From assembly GCF_014649795.1 (NCBI RefSeq), contig NZ_BMTS01000010.1, positions 248,001 to 312,000 of the forward strand: DNA of 64,000 nt, written 5' to 3'. Positions 1 to 7,465 of this stretch are shown piece by piece. Under the pieces are notes generated by a model. It searched no databases. It was given only the letters and a program-made list of their open reading frames with translations, and was not told where the DNA came from. This DNA comes from Streptomyces melanogenes. Its GTDB lineage: Bacteria; Actinomycetota; Actinomycetes; Streptomycetales; Streptomycetaceae. Position numbers and translations under genes: made by a program. Each line of letters starts with the position of its first letter. Position 1 is the first letter of the stretch.

Positions 1-281
1 GCCTGCGCCAGCGCCGGGTAGCGGCGGCGCACTTCGGGGTGGGCGGCGAGGTCGCTGTTGGTGACGGTCGCGCCGATGCGCAGCCCGCCGTCCTGGGTCA
101 CCTCGATGCGGTCGAGGGGGAGTTCGCGGACGTCGACGAGGAGCGCGGGCCGCTCCACGCCGGACTTCATCAGGTCGACGAGGTTGGTGCCGCCGCCGAG
201 GAAGCGCGCCTCCGGGTCGGCGCCGAGCAGTGCGACCGCGCCGGGGACGTCGACGGCGCGCCGGTAGCCGAACTCCCTCAT
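1..281 (-). CDS. Xanthine dehydrogenase family FAD-binding subunit (partial, 3' end outside window)
   Basis: This is the first 93 residues of a CoxM/XdhB-type subunit that carries FAD in a molybdenum hydroxylase and passes electrons from the Fe-S subunit to NAD or another acceptor. The visible part has the family pattern: an N-terminal FGYRRA, then FLGGGTNLVDLMK, the FAD-pyrophosphate loop of the VAO-type fold, then LRIGATVTNSDLA. Its ATG overlaps the stop codon of the upstream 2Fe-2S subunit gene as ATGA (278-281), so the two are translationally coupled. The large molybdopterin subunit should follow beyond the left edge. The substrate (purine or another aromatic/aldehyde) cannot be told from this part. 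Confidence 0.9.
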   Translation of the reverse strand, partial: MREFGYRRAVDVPGAVALLGADPEARFLGGGTNLVDLMKSGVERPALLVDVRELPLDRIEVTQDGGLRIGATVTNSDLAAHPEVRRRYPALAQ

Positions 282-856
282 GCCGCCGCCTCCGTCCCGG
301 CCGACGGGCCCTGGGCGGCCTCGGCCGCTGAGACTTGCGCCGCCCGCGCCACGGCTTCGACGATCGACACATAGGCGCCGCAGCGGCACAGGTTGCCGCT
401 CATCCGCTCGCGGATCTCCTCGGCGGTCAACTGCGGCACGCCCGCCTCCGGCCGGACGTCGGCGGTCACCGCGCTCGGCCAGCCCGCCGCGTGTTCCTCG
501 ATCACGGCGAGAGCCGAACAGATCTGCCCGGGCGTGCAGTAGCCGCACTGGTAGCCGTCGAGATCGAGGAACGCCTGCTGTACGGGGTGGAGCCGATCGC
601 CGTCCGCGACGCCCTCGATGGTGGTGATCTCGCGCCCCTCGGCGGCCACCGCGAGCTGGAGGCAGGAGACGGCACGGCGCCCGTCGATCAGTACGGTGCA
701 CGCCCCGCACTGCCCCTGGTCGCACCCCTTCTTCGTACCGGTCAGATCGAGGCGCTCGCGCAGGGCGTCGAGCAGGGTGGTGCGGTGGTCGACCGGCAGC
801 GTGTGCTTCTCGCCGTTGATGTTCAAGGTGATGGCGCTGGACGTCGATGGGGTCAT
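278..856 (-). CDS. Xanthine dehydrogenase family 2Fe-2S subunit
   Basis: This 192-residue protein is the small iron-sulfur subunit of a three-subunit molybdenum hydroxylase. It has two 2Fe-2S domains. The plant-ferredoxin-like half carries GCDQGQCGACTVL with a later cysteine (SCLQL), and the helical half carries YQCGYCTPGQI and the closing NLCRCGAY. All eight cluster cysteines are present. The length exceeds the usual ~160 residues because of a proline/alanine-rich linker near residues 125-145 and an Ala-rich tail. An AAGG ribosome-binding site lies eight bases before the ATG. It is the first gene of the leftward operon and faces a TetR gene across a region with two palindromes, so control by that regulator is likely. 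The overall substrate is unknown. Confidence 0.93.
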   Translation of the reverse strand: MTPSTSSAITLNINGEKHTLPVDHRTTLLDALRERLDLTGTKKGCDQGQCGACTVLIDGRRAVSCLQLAVAAEGREITTIEGVADGDRLHPVQQAFLDLDGYQCGYCTPGQICSALAVIEEHAAGWPSAVTADVRPEAGVPQLTAEEIRERMSGNLCRCGAYVSIVEAVARAAQVSAAEAAQGPSAGTEAAA

Positions 857-987
857 GAGCAGCCTTCTCTCGCGTGGGTGTGCGAAGCGCCGTCCATCGG
901 AAACCTGCGGCGGGCACGGTGGGCGAAAGGCGGTCGGGCGCGCCCCGGCCGTCCACTCCGGCCGCGACTGCCGCTATGGTGGACCTA

Positions 988-1036
988 AACGGACAGTTGT
1001 CCTTTATCCCCGAACCTAACGGACAGCTGTCCGTTT
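988..1036. promoter_or_regulatory. Twin palindromic operators between xdh operon and tetR
   Basis: Two copies of an 18-base palindrome lie in the divergent intergenic region. The right copy, AACGGACAGCTGTCCGTT (1019-1036), is perfect. The left copy, AACGGACAGTTGTCCTTT (988-1005), has a few mismatches. Their centres are 31 bases apart, about three helical turns, so two dimers would bind on one face. Placement between the regulator and the operon it faces is typical of TetR auto- and cross-repression. Binding by the adjacent regulator is inferred. Confidence 0.8.
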
Positions 1037-1099
1037 AACAAGAGCCGAATCCGCCGGGCGGTCCGGCGGCAGGTGCCCGCGCCTGCGGAAGGAGGACGA

Positions 1100-1687
1100 G
1101 TGCAGCAGAAGAAGGACACGCCGTTGCGCTCGGACGCGCAGCGCAACCGCGAGCGCATCCTGGAGGTGGCGCTCGCCGAGCTCACCTGCTCGGCCGACGC
1201 CCCGCTGAGCGCGATCGCCAAGAAGGCGGGGGTCGGGCAGGGGACGTTCTACCGCCACTTCCCCAACCGCGAGGCACTCGTCCTGGAGGTCTACCGGTAC
1301 GAGGTGCAGCAGCTCGCCGAGACCGCGGCCCAGCTCCTCGAAACCCGCGCCCCGGACCGGGCCCTGCGGGAGTGGATGGACCGCTTCGCCCAGTACTCGA
1401 TGGCCAAGGCGGGCCTCGCCGACGCGCTGGGCAAGGCCACCGCCCGGGGCACCCTGGCCGCGCTCGGCCACGGGCCGGTGACCGCGGCCATCACGCTGCT
1501 CCTGGACGCCAACGAAGAGGCGGGCACCATCCGCCCGGGCGTGACCCCTGACGACTTCGTCCTCGCCATCGCCGGACTCTGGCAGATCGACCCGCACAGC
1601 GACTGGCAGCCCCGCGCCGGCCGCCTCCTCGACCTCGTCATGGACGGGCTGCGGGCGGGGGCGCCGGGGGCCGGGGCGCGCGGCTAG
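1100..1687 (+). CDS. TetR family transcriptional regulator
   Basis: This 195-residue regulator has an N-terminal helix-turn-helix (RNRERILEVALAEL, then AIAKKAGVGQGTFYRHFPNREAL) and a divergent ligand-binding C-terminal domain of the kind annotated SbtR-like or TetR_C. I chose the GTG at 1100 because AAGGAGG at 1089-1095 sits directly before it; an upstream ATG at 1073 has no such site. It is divergent from the molybdo-hydroxylase operon and has two palindromes in its own promoter region, so it probably represses itself and that operon, released by a substrate or intermediate. The ligand is not known. Confidence 0.92.
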   Translation: MQQKKDTPLRSDAQRNRERILEVALAELTCSADAPLSAIAKKAGVGQGTFYRHFPNREALVLEVYRYEVQQLAETAAQLLETRAPDRALREWMDRFAQYSMAKAGLADALGKATARGTLAALGHGPVTAAITLLLDANEEAGTIRPGVTPDDFVLAIAGLWQIDPHSDWQPRAGRLLDLVMDGLRAGAPGAGARG

Positions 1688-1697
1688 CCGAAGGGGC

Positions 1698-2117
1698 TCA
1701 GCCGAGGAAGCTCAGCCGCACCTGCCGCTCCGCGTTGTCCTTGTTCGTGTCGACCAGGCACACCGACTGCCAGGTCCCCAGCTCCAGGTGCCCCGCGACC
1801 ACCGGCAGCGTCGCGTGCGGCGGTACGAGCGCCGGCAGCACATGGTCACGGCCGTGGCCCGGGCTACCGTGGCGGTGCTGCCAGCGGTCGTCCGCGGGGA
1901 GGAGCATGTGCAGCGCGGCCAGCAGGTCGTCGTCGCTGCCCGCGCCGGTCTCGATGACGGCGATTCCAGCCGTTGCGTGGGGCACGAAGATGTTCAGGAG
2001 GCCGTCGCCGCCGCCGGCCGTCTCGCGGAGGTACCGCTCGCACTCCCCGGTCAGATCGGTGACGGTCTCGGACGTTCCGGTGGTGAGGCGCAGGACGCGC
2101 GTGGTGAAGACGGACAT
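1698..2117 (-). CDS. YjbQ family protein (UPF0047)
   Basis: This 139-residue protein of the YjbQ/UPF0047 family has the characteristic NIFVPHATAGIAVIETGAG segment, DDRWQHRHG and the C-terminal LGTWQSVCLVDTN. Members form a compact trimer with conserved His residues. E. coli YjbQ shows weak thiamine-phosphate synthase activity in genetic tests, but the true role is unsettled. The ATG at 2117 matches family starts; an in-frame upstream extension with no homology was rejected. It converges on tetR with an 11-base gap, so it ends at a shared boundary. It diverges from the sulfonate operon and shares the 90-base promoter region with it. Confidence 0.88.
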   Translation of the reverse strand: MSVFTTRVLRLTTGTSETVTDLTGECERYLRETAGGGDGLLNIFVPHATAGIAVIETGAGSDDDLLAALHMLLPADDRWQHRHGSPGHGRDHVLPALVPPHATLPVVAGHLELGTWQSVCLVDTNKDNAERQVRLSFLG

Positions 2118-2172
2118 GGCCCCATCCTCGCGCCCATCCGGCAAGATCGCGCGTCCGGCTGGCGAGACGCCA

Positions 2173-2201
2173 TTGACCGGGTCCTGACCGGTCGCTACGT
2201 T
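2173..2201 (+). promoter_or_regulatory. Probable promoter of the sulfur operon (leaderless leader-peptide transcript)
   Basis: TTGACC (2173-2178) and TACGTT (2196-2201) are separated by 17 bases, a good match to a vegetative-type promoter. The A of the leader-peptide ATG at 2209 lies seven bases after the -10 box, exactly where transcription should start, so the mRNA is predicted to be leaderless. This is a reading of the sequence; the start site has not been mapped here. Confidence 0.6.
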
Positions 2202-2208
2202 CGGCGCC

Positions 2209-2292
2209 ATGTTGCGTACAGCTCTGCTCACCACGCGCGGTCACATCGACCTGCTGCGGGTGGCCTCCGCCGCGTGTCCCCGCGGTTGCTGA
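2209..2292 (+). CDS. Cysteine-containing leader peptide upstream of ssu operon
   Basis: This 27-codon ORF begins MLRTALLTTRGHIDLL and ends SAACPRGC then TGA, with cysteines at positions 23 and 27. Short peptides with an RxHIDLLRVASAxCxRxC-like pattern are a recurring feature ahead of sulfur-assimilation genes in Streptomyces, where they are annotated as putative leader peptides. In mycobacteria, analogous leaderless cysteine-rich ORFs adjust downstream expression to cysteine supply. Here it precedes the sulfonate operon by 164 bases. Slow translation at the two terminal Cys codons under sulfur starvation would favour expression of ssuC onward. The peptide itself probably has no other function. 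It has no ribosome-binding site and fits a leaderless start. Confidence 0.85.
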   Translation: MLRTALLTTRGHIDLLRVASAACPRGC

Positions 2293-2456
2293 CGCCCTCT
2301 CAGCGCCTTCACACCCTCCCCGTCCGGCTCGCCGTTCCCCGGCTGAGCCCTGCCGTACGCGCACCCCGCTGACGCAACCCTCCCCGGGTCCGTCCGGCCG
2401 CGTACGCGCCCGCTCTCCCCGACCGCCGCCCACCCGGCGGCTTCCCTGGAGCCCTC
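2293..2456 (+). promoter_or_regulatory. Leader region between cysteine peptide and ssuC, candidate attenuator
   Basis: No gene is visible in these 164 bases. CTCAGC (2299-2304) can pair with GCTGAG (2341-2346), and a six-base-pair hairpin GCCGCC/GGCGGC (2425-2430 with 2436-2441) sits just ahead of the ssuC ribosome-binding region. Alternative pairings that depend on ribosome position at the leader-peptide cysteines are plausible. I cannot fold the RNA here, so the mechanism (attenuation or unmasking of the ribosome-binding site) is inference. Confidence 0.4.
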
Positions 2457-3335
2457 ATGACCGTCGGCCATGCTCCGCCGGATATTTCCGGTAAATCCCT
2501 CTCCCTAGAGCCACCTCACCCCCACGGCCTCGACCTCGTCGCCGTCCTGCCCTCCTCCCGCCGCCGTCGGCTCGCCGTGCCGCGCTGGTTGCGGCGGGCC
2601 GTCGGGCCACTGCTGCTGCTCGCCGCGTGGCAGGTCTCCAGCGCCACCGGCGCGCTCGGCCCCGACGTCCTCGCCTCGCCCGGGACCATCGCCCGGGCCG
2701 GCCGGGACCTGGTCGCGGACGGCACCCTGCCCTCCGCGATGGCCGTCTCCCTGCAACGCGTCGTGTTCGGGCTGCTCATCGGCGGGGTCGTCGGCGTCGG
2801 ACTCGCCCTGGTGTCAGGGCTGTCGCGGCTGGGTGAGGACCTGGTGGACGCCACCGTCCAGATGCTCAGGACCGTCCCCTGGGTCGGGCTCATCCCGCTC
2901 TTCATCATCTGGCTCGGCATCGGCGAGGCCCCCAAGGTCGCCCTCATCGCGCTCGGCGTCGCCTTCCACCTCTATCTGAACGTGTACGCCGGGATCCGCG
3001 GCGTGGACGAGCAACTCGTCGAGGCCGGGGAGTCGTTGGGGCTCGGCCGGTGGGGGCTGGTGCGGCACGTGGTCCTGCCGGGCGCGCTGCCCGGCGCGAT
3101 GACCGGACTGCGGTACTCGCTCGCCACCGCCTGGCTGGCCCTCGTCTTCGGCGAGTCCATCAACGCCGAGGACGGCATCGGCTTCCTCATGAACCAGGCC
3201 CGCGAGTTCTTCCGCACCGACGTGATCGTCGTCTGCCTGGTCGTCTACGCCTTCCTCGGCCTGCTCGCCGACGCCGTCGTCCGCACTCTCGAAAGGCTGC
3301 TGCTGCAATGGCGACCGACCTTCAAGGGCCAGTGA
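2457..3335 (+). CDS. ssuC: Aliphatic sulfonate ABC transporter permease SsuC
   Basis: This 292-residue membrane protein of the BPD permease family has about six hydrophobic segments, from the PLLLLAAWQVSS helix to the VVCLVVYAFLGLLAD helix. Its EAA loop reads EAGESLGLGRWGLVRHVVLPGALPG-like and docks the ATPase. The IPLFIIWLGIGEAPKVALIALG segment is characteristic of the SsuC/TauC group. It forms the channel of a sulfonate importer with SsuB and SsuA. The N-terminus is extended by about 35 residues before the first helix. The ATG lies after a weak TGGAG. It is the first structural gene behind the cysteine leader peptide and overlaps ssuB by 28 bases. Confidence 0.93.
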   Translation: MTVGHAPPDISGKSLSLEPPHPHGLDLVAVLPSSRRRRLAVPRWLRRAVGPLLLLAAWQVSSATGALGPDVLASPGTIARAGRDLVADGTLPSAMAVSLQRVVFGLLIGGVVGVGLALVSGLSRLGEDLVDATVQMLRTVPWVGLIPLFIIWLGIGEAPKVALIALGVAFHLYLNVYAGIRGVDEQLVEAGESLGLGRWGLVRHVVLPGALPGAMTGLRYSLATAWLALVFGESINAEDGIGFLMNQAREFFRTDVIVVCLVVYAFLGLLADAVVRTLERLLLQWRPTFKGQ

Positions 3336-4066
3336 CCACCGACGCGGTACGGGTGCGGGGGCTCACCCGGGCCTTCGAGGGCCGTCCCGTCATCGACGGC
3401 CTCGATCTGACCCTGCGCGCGGGCGAGTTCACCGCGCTCCTGGGCCACAGCGGCTGCGGCAAGTCGACGCTGCTGCGCGTGCTCGCCGGGCTCGACCGCG
3501 ACATCGAGGGCACCGTCCTCGTCCCCAAGCGGCGCGCGGTCGCCTTCCAGGCGCCCCGGCTCATGCCCTGGAAGCGGGTGTGGCGCAATGTGCTGCTCGG
3601 ACTGCCGGGCAAGCCCGAACGGACCGTGGCGGAACGGGCGTTGGAGGAGGTCGGGCTCGGTCACCGCTCCGGCGCCTGGCCCAAGACGCTCTCCGGCGGC
3701 GAGGCCCAGCGCGCCTCGCTGGCCCGCGCCCTGGTGCGCGAGCCGGACCTGCTGCTGCTCGACGAGCCGTTCGGCGCGCTCGACGCGCTGACCCGGATCA
3801 AGGCCCAGCAACTGGTGGCCGAGCTGTGGCAGCGGCGCGGCTGCGCGGTGCTGCTGGTCACGCACGACGTGGACGAGGCCCTGCTGCTCGCGGACCGCGC
3901 GCTGGTGATGCGGGACGGCGTCATCGCGTACGACACCCCGGTCACCCCGGCCCGCCCCCGCACCCCGGGCGCCCCCGCCCTCACCGAGCTCCGCTCGCGG
4001 CTGCTCGCCGAACTCGGTGTGGAGCAGCCCGCAGTTCCCTCCACCAGCCACCCCACCGCCGCCTGA
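3308..4066 (+). CDS. ssuB: Aliphatic sulfonate ABC transporter ATP-binding protein SsuB
   Basis: This 252-residue ATPase energises sulfonate uptake. It has Walker A (GHSGCGKST), a Q-loop region (AFQAPRLMPWKRVWRNV, typical of the nitrate/sulfonate/taurine group), the signature LSGGEAQRASLARAL, Walker B (LLLLDEPFGALDALT) and the switch His (LVTHDVDEAL). The start at 3308 lies inside the end of ssuC, implying coupled translation; reading further upstream in frame gives only non-homologous sequence. The ssuA lipoprotein follows after 26 bases. Assignment to sulfonates rather than nitrate or taurine rests on the adjoining ssuD monooxygenase. Confidence 0.94.
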   Translation: MATDLQGPVTTDAVRVRGLTRAFEGRPVIDGLDLTLRAGEFTALLGHSGCGKSTLLRVLAGLDRDIEGTVLVPKRRAVAFQAPRLMPWKRVWRNVLLGLPGKPERTVAERALEEVGLGHRSGAWPKTLSGGEAQRASLARALVREPDLLLLDEPFGALDALTRIKAQQLVAELWQRRGCAVLLVTHDVDEALLLADRALVMRDGVIAYDTPVTPARPRTPGAPALTELRSRLLAELGVEQPAVPSTSHPTAA

Positions 4067-4092
4067 CGACCCCCTCCCCAAGGAACTCCTCC

Positions 4093-5121
4093 ATGCGACG
4101 CCGCTCACTCCCCCTGCTCCCTCTGCTCCTCCTTCCGCTCCCCCTCGTCCTCACCGCCTGCGGCGGCGACTCCGCCGCCGACAGCGGGTCCGGGTCCGGT
4201 GCCGTCACGCTCAACGTCGGTGACCAGAAAGGTGGTTCCGAAGCCGTCCTGCGCGCCGCCGGAGAGCTCGACCACCTCCCGTACAAGATCAAGTGGTCCA
4301 CCTTCACCTCCGGGCCGCCGCTGCTCGAAGCCGTGAACGCCAAGGCCGTCGACATCGGCGGCGTCGGCAACACCCCGCCCGTCTTCGCCGCCGGGGCCAA
4401 CTCCAAGATCAAGGTGGTCGCCGCCACCCACGGCTCCTCCGCCGGGGAGGCGGTCCTCGTGCCCGCCGACTCCCCGTTGAAGGGACCCGCCGACCTCAAG
4501 GGCAAGTCCGTCGCGGTCGCCCAGGGCAGCTCCGCCCACTACCAGTTGCTGGCCGCACTGAAGAAGGCCGGGCTCGGCCTGTCCGACGTCAAGGTCAGCT
4601 ACCTCCAGCCGGCGGACGCGCTCGCCGCCTTCAGCCGGGGCAAGGTCGACGCCTGGGCGGTGTGGGACCCCTACACCTCCCAGGTCCTGAAGAGCGGGAA
4701 GGCCCGCGTCCTCACCACCGGCGAGGGCAGCGTCAACGGCCTCGGCTTCCAGGTCGCCGCCCCGGCCGCCCTGTCCAACCCCGCGAAGGCCAAGGCGGTC
4801 GCCGACTACCTCACCCGCCTCCAGCGCGCCCAGGACTGGGTCTTCAAGCACCCGGAGGCCTGGGCGAAGGCCTGGTCGAAGGAGACCGGGCTGCCCTACG
4901 ACGTCGCCCTGGACTCGGTGAAGCGCAGCAACGGCACCCGGGTCGCGGTCGCCGTCGACGACGCCGCGATCGCCTCCGAACAGCGGATCGCGGACACCTT
5001 CGCCGACCTGAAGCTGATCCCCCGCCGCTTCTCCTTCAAGGAGTACGTCGACCGCCGCTTCAACGGCACCCTGCCCGCCTCCACCACCGCGCCCCGCACC
5101 TATGGAAAGGCCGCCTCATGA
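4093..5121 (+). CDS. ssuA: Sulfonate-binding lipoprotein SsuA
   Basis: This 342-residue substrate-binding lipoprotein has an Arg-rich n-region, a leucine-rich h-region and the lipobox LTAC, with the lipidated Cys at 23. A Ser/Gly linker follows, then the periplasmic-binding fold of the SsuA/TauA class (VNAKAVDIGGVGNTPPVFAAGA, and the conserved FSRGKVDAWAVWDPY). It sits on the outer face of the membrane and delivers alkanesulfonates to SsuC. An AAGGAA site precedes the ATG. The stop overlaps the ssuD start as ATGA (5118-5121), so binding protein and desulfonating enzyme are made together. Confidence 0.94.
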   Translation: MRRRSLPLLPLLLLPLPLVLTACGGDSAADSGSGSGAVTLNVGDQKGGSEAVLRAAGELDHLPYKIKWSTFTSGPPLLEAVNAKAVDIGGVGNTPPVFAAGANSKIKVVAATHGSSAGEAVLVPADSPLKGPADLKGKSVAVAQGSSAHYQLLAALKKAGLGLSDVKVSYLQPADALAAFSRGKVDAWAVWDPYTSQVLKSGKARVLTTGEGSVNGLGFQVAAPAALSNPAKAKAVADYLTRLQRAQDWVFKHPEAWAKAWSKETGLPYDVALDSVKRSNGTRVAVAVDDAAIASEQRIADTFADLKLIPRRFSFKEYVDRRFNGTLPASTTAPRTYGKAAS

Positions 5122-6335
5122 CCGTCCGTCTGCACTGGTTCCTGCCCACCGGCGGCGACGGCCGCACCCTGGTCGACCGCCACGCGTACACCGACGGGGG
5201 GATCAAACGCTCCCGGATCACCCCGGTCAGCGGCGTCCGCGCCCCCGACATCGACTATCTGGTCCAGATCGCCAAGGCGGCCGAGCAGTTGGGGTTCGAG
5301 GCGGTGCTCACCCCGACCGGGACCTGGTGCGAGGACGCCTGGCTGACCACGGTCGCCCTCTCCCAGCACACCGAGCGGCTGAAGTTCCTGGTGGCGTTCC
5401 GGCCGGGCGTGATCTCGCCGGTGCTCGCCGCGCAGATGGCCGCGACCTACCAGCGCATCACCCGGGGCCGGCTGCTCCTGAACATCGTCACCGGCGGCGA
5501 CTCCACCGAACAGCGGCGCTTCGGCGACCACTTGGACCACGACCGCCGCTACGCCCGTACGTCGGAGTTCCTCTCGGTGGTACGGGGCGTCTGGCGCGGG
5601 CAGCCGTACGACTTCGACGGCGAGCACTTCCAGGTGGCGGGCGGGCTCACCGCGCTGCCGCCGGACCCGCTGCCGGAGATCTTCTTCGGCGGCTCGTCGG
5701 CGGCCGCCGGGCCGGTCGCGGCCGACCACGCCGATGTCTACCTCACCTGGGGCGAGCCGCCCGAGCAGGTCAAGGAGAAGATCGACTGGATCCGGGGGCT
5801 GGCCGAGGAGCGCGGCCGGACCGTTCGGTTCGGCATCCGGCTGCACACCATCTCGCGCGACTCGGCGCGCGAGGCGTGGGCGACCGCGCACCGGCTGCTC
5901 GACGACCTCGACCCCGAGACGGTCGCCGCGGCCCAGCAGGCGCTCGGCAAGAGCGAGTCGGTCGGCCAGCAGCGGATGCTGGCGCTGCACGGCGGCGGCG
6001 CGCTGGAGCGCGACAAGCTGGAGATCTCCCCGAACCTGTGGGCGGGCGTGGGTCTGGTGCGGGGCGGCGCGGGCACCGCGCTGGTGGGCAGCCACGGCGA
6101 GGTGGCGGACCGGATCGAGGAGTACCACGACCTGGGCATCGAGCACTTCGTGCTGTCGGGCTATCCGCATCTGGAGGAGGCGTACTGGTTCGGCGAGGGC
6201 GTCACCCCCGAGCTCGCCGCGCGGGGTCTGCTGCCGACGGTCCCGGCCTCCCCGCTCCTCGGCGTCCCGGCGGCCAACGGACGCCCGGCCTCGGCGCCCG
6301 GCGGGGCTCCGCTGCTGGTGGGAGGGGGTCGCTAG
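5118..6335 (+). CDS. ssuD: FMNH2-dependent alkanesulfonate monooxygenase SsuD
   Basis: This 405-residue bacterial-luciferase-family enzyme cleaves alkanesulfonates to an aldehyde and sulfite using FMNH2 and O2. It matches E. coli SsuD closely along its length: HWFLPTGGDG at the start, the active-site Cys region TGTWCEDAWLTT, LLNIVTGGDS, LTWGEPPEQVKEKI, FGIRLHTISRD, and the mobile-loop segment NLWAGVGLVRGGAGTALVG followed by FVLSGYPHLEEAY. The C-terminus (Pro/Ala/Gly-rich, about 30 residues) is not conserved. It is translationally coupled to ssuA. No FMN reductase (ssuE) lies in this operon, so reduced flavin must come from elsewhere. Confidence 0.95.
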   Translation: MTVRLHWFLPTGGDGRTLVDRHAYTDGGIKRSRITPVSGVRAPDIDYLVQIAKAAEQLGFEAVLTPTGTWCEDAWLTTVALSQHTERLKFLVAFRPGVISPVLAAQMAATYQRITRGRLLLNIVTGGDSTEQRRFGDHLDHDRRYARTSEFLSVVRGVWRGQPYDFDGEHFQVAGGLTALPPDPLPEIFFGGSSAAAGPVAADHADVYLTWGEPPEQVKEKIDWIRGLAEERGRTVRFGIRLHTISRDSAREAWATAHRLLDDLDPETVAAAQQALGKSESVGQQRMLALHGGGALERDKLEISPNLWAGVGLVRGGAGTALVGSHGEVADRIEEYHDLGIEHFVLSGYPHLEEAYWFGEGVTPELAARGLLPTVPASPLLGVPAANGRPASAPGGAPLLVGGGR

Positions 6336-6376
6336 GCTCCGGGAAGATCCGCGTACCCCCCTTGGTTGCTAGAACC

Positions 6377-7459
6377 GTGAACAGCTTCGGGGCACAGGAC
6401 GTGGACGTGGTGGTCATCGGCGCCGGGCAGGCGGGTCTGTCCGGCGCCTACCATCTGCGCCGGGCGGGGTTCGAGCCGGACCGCGACTTCGTGGTCCTCG
6501 ACCACGCGCCCCGGGCGGGCGGCGCCTGGCAGTTCCGCTGGCCCTCGCTGACGTACGGCAAGGTGCACGGGATGCACGCGCTGCCCGGCATGGAGCTGAC
6601 CGGGGCGGACCCGGCCCGGCCCTCCTCGGAGGTGATCGGGGAGTACTTCACCGACTACGAGGACGCCTTCGGGCTGCGGGTGCACCGGCCCGTGGACGTC
6701 AGCGCCGTACGGGAGGGCGAGGGCGGGCGGCTGCGGGTCGAGACGTCCGAGGGGGTGTACGCCACGCGCGCGCTGCTCAACGCCACCGGCACCTGGGACC
6801 GGCCGTTCTGGCCGCGCTACCCGGGCCAGGAGACGTTCCGGGGGCGCCAGCTGCACACCGCGAACTACCCCGGGCCCGAGGAGTTCGCGGGTCAGCGGGT
6901 GGTCGTGGTCGGCGGGGGTGCCTCCGGCACCCAGCATCTGATGGAGATCGCCGACTACGCGGCCGCCACGACCTGGGTGACCCGGCGCCCGCCGGTGTTC
7001 CGGGAGGGCCCGTTCACCGAGGAGTGGGGGCGGGCGGCGGTCGCCATGGTCGAGGAGCGCGTACGCCAGGGCCTGCCGCCGAAGAGTGTGGTGTCGGTGA
7101 CGGGGCTGCCGCTGAACGACGCGATCCGTGCCGCGCGCGCGAGCGGGGTGCTGGACCGGCTGCCGATGTTCGACCGGATCACGCCGAGTGGGGTGGCGTG
7201 GGACGACGGGCGGGTCGTGGACGCGGACGTCATCCTCTGGGCCACCGGGTTCCGGCCCGTGATCGACCATCTGGCGCCGCTGAGGCTGCGGGCGCCCGGC
7301 GGCGGCATAGAGATCGACGGCACCCGGGCCGTCAGGGACGAGCGGGTGCATCTGGTCGGCTATGGACCCTCCGCGTCCACGATCGGGGCGAACCGGGCGG
7401 GGCGGGCGGCGGTGCGGGAGATCAGGAAGCTGCTGGCCAGCTCCCTCGAGGTGCGCTGA
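6377..7459 (+). CDS. FAD-dependent NAD(P)-binding oxidoreductase / flavin-containing monooxygenase-like protein
   Basis: This 360-residue flavoprotein has an N-terminal FAD Rossmann motif (VVVIGAGQAGLSGAYHLRRAG), the second dinucleotide motif VVVVGGGASGTQHL for NADPH, and the ATGFRPVIDHL segment that closes flavin monooxygenases of the CzcO/FMO type. It likely hydroxylates a small molecule or oxidises a thiol or sulfur compound. I start at the GTG at 6377. An in-frame TTG at 6362 is possible, and no strong ribosome-binding site decides between them. It lies 41 bases after ssuD on the same strand, so it may be a fifth gene of the sulfonate operon. A sulfur-related role is inferred from position only. 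Confidence 0.82.
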   Translation: MNSFGAQDVDVVVIGAGQAGLSGAYHLRRAGFEPDRDFVVLDHAPRAGGAWQFRWPSLTYGKVHGMHALPGMELTGADPARPSSEVIGEYFTDYEDAFGLRVHRPVDVSAVREGEGGRLRVETSEGVYATRALLNATGTWDRPFWPRYPGQETFRGRQLHTANYPGPEEFAGQRVVVVGGGASGTQHLMEIADYAAATTWVTRRPPVFREGPFTEEWGRAAVAMVEERVRQGLPPKSVVSVTGLPLNDAIRAARASGVLDRLPMFDRITPSGVAWDDGRVVDADVILWATGFRPVIDHLAPLRLRAPGGGIEIDGTRAVRDERVHLVGYGPSASTIGANRAGRAAVREIRKLLASSLEVR

Positions 7460-7465
7460 CCTCGC

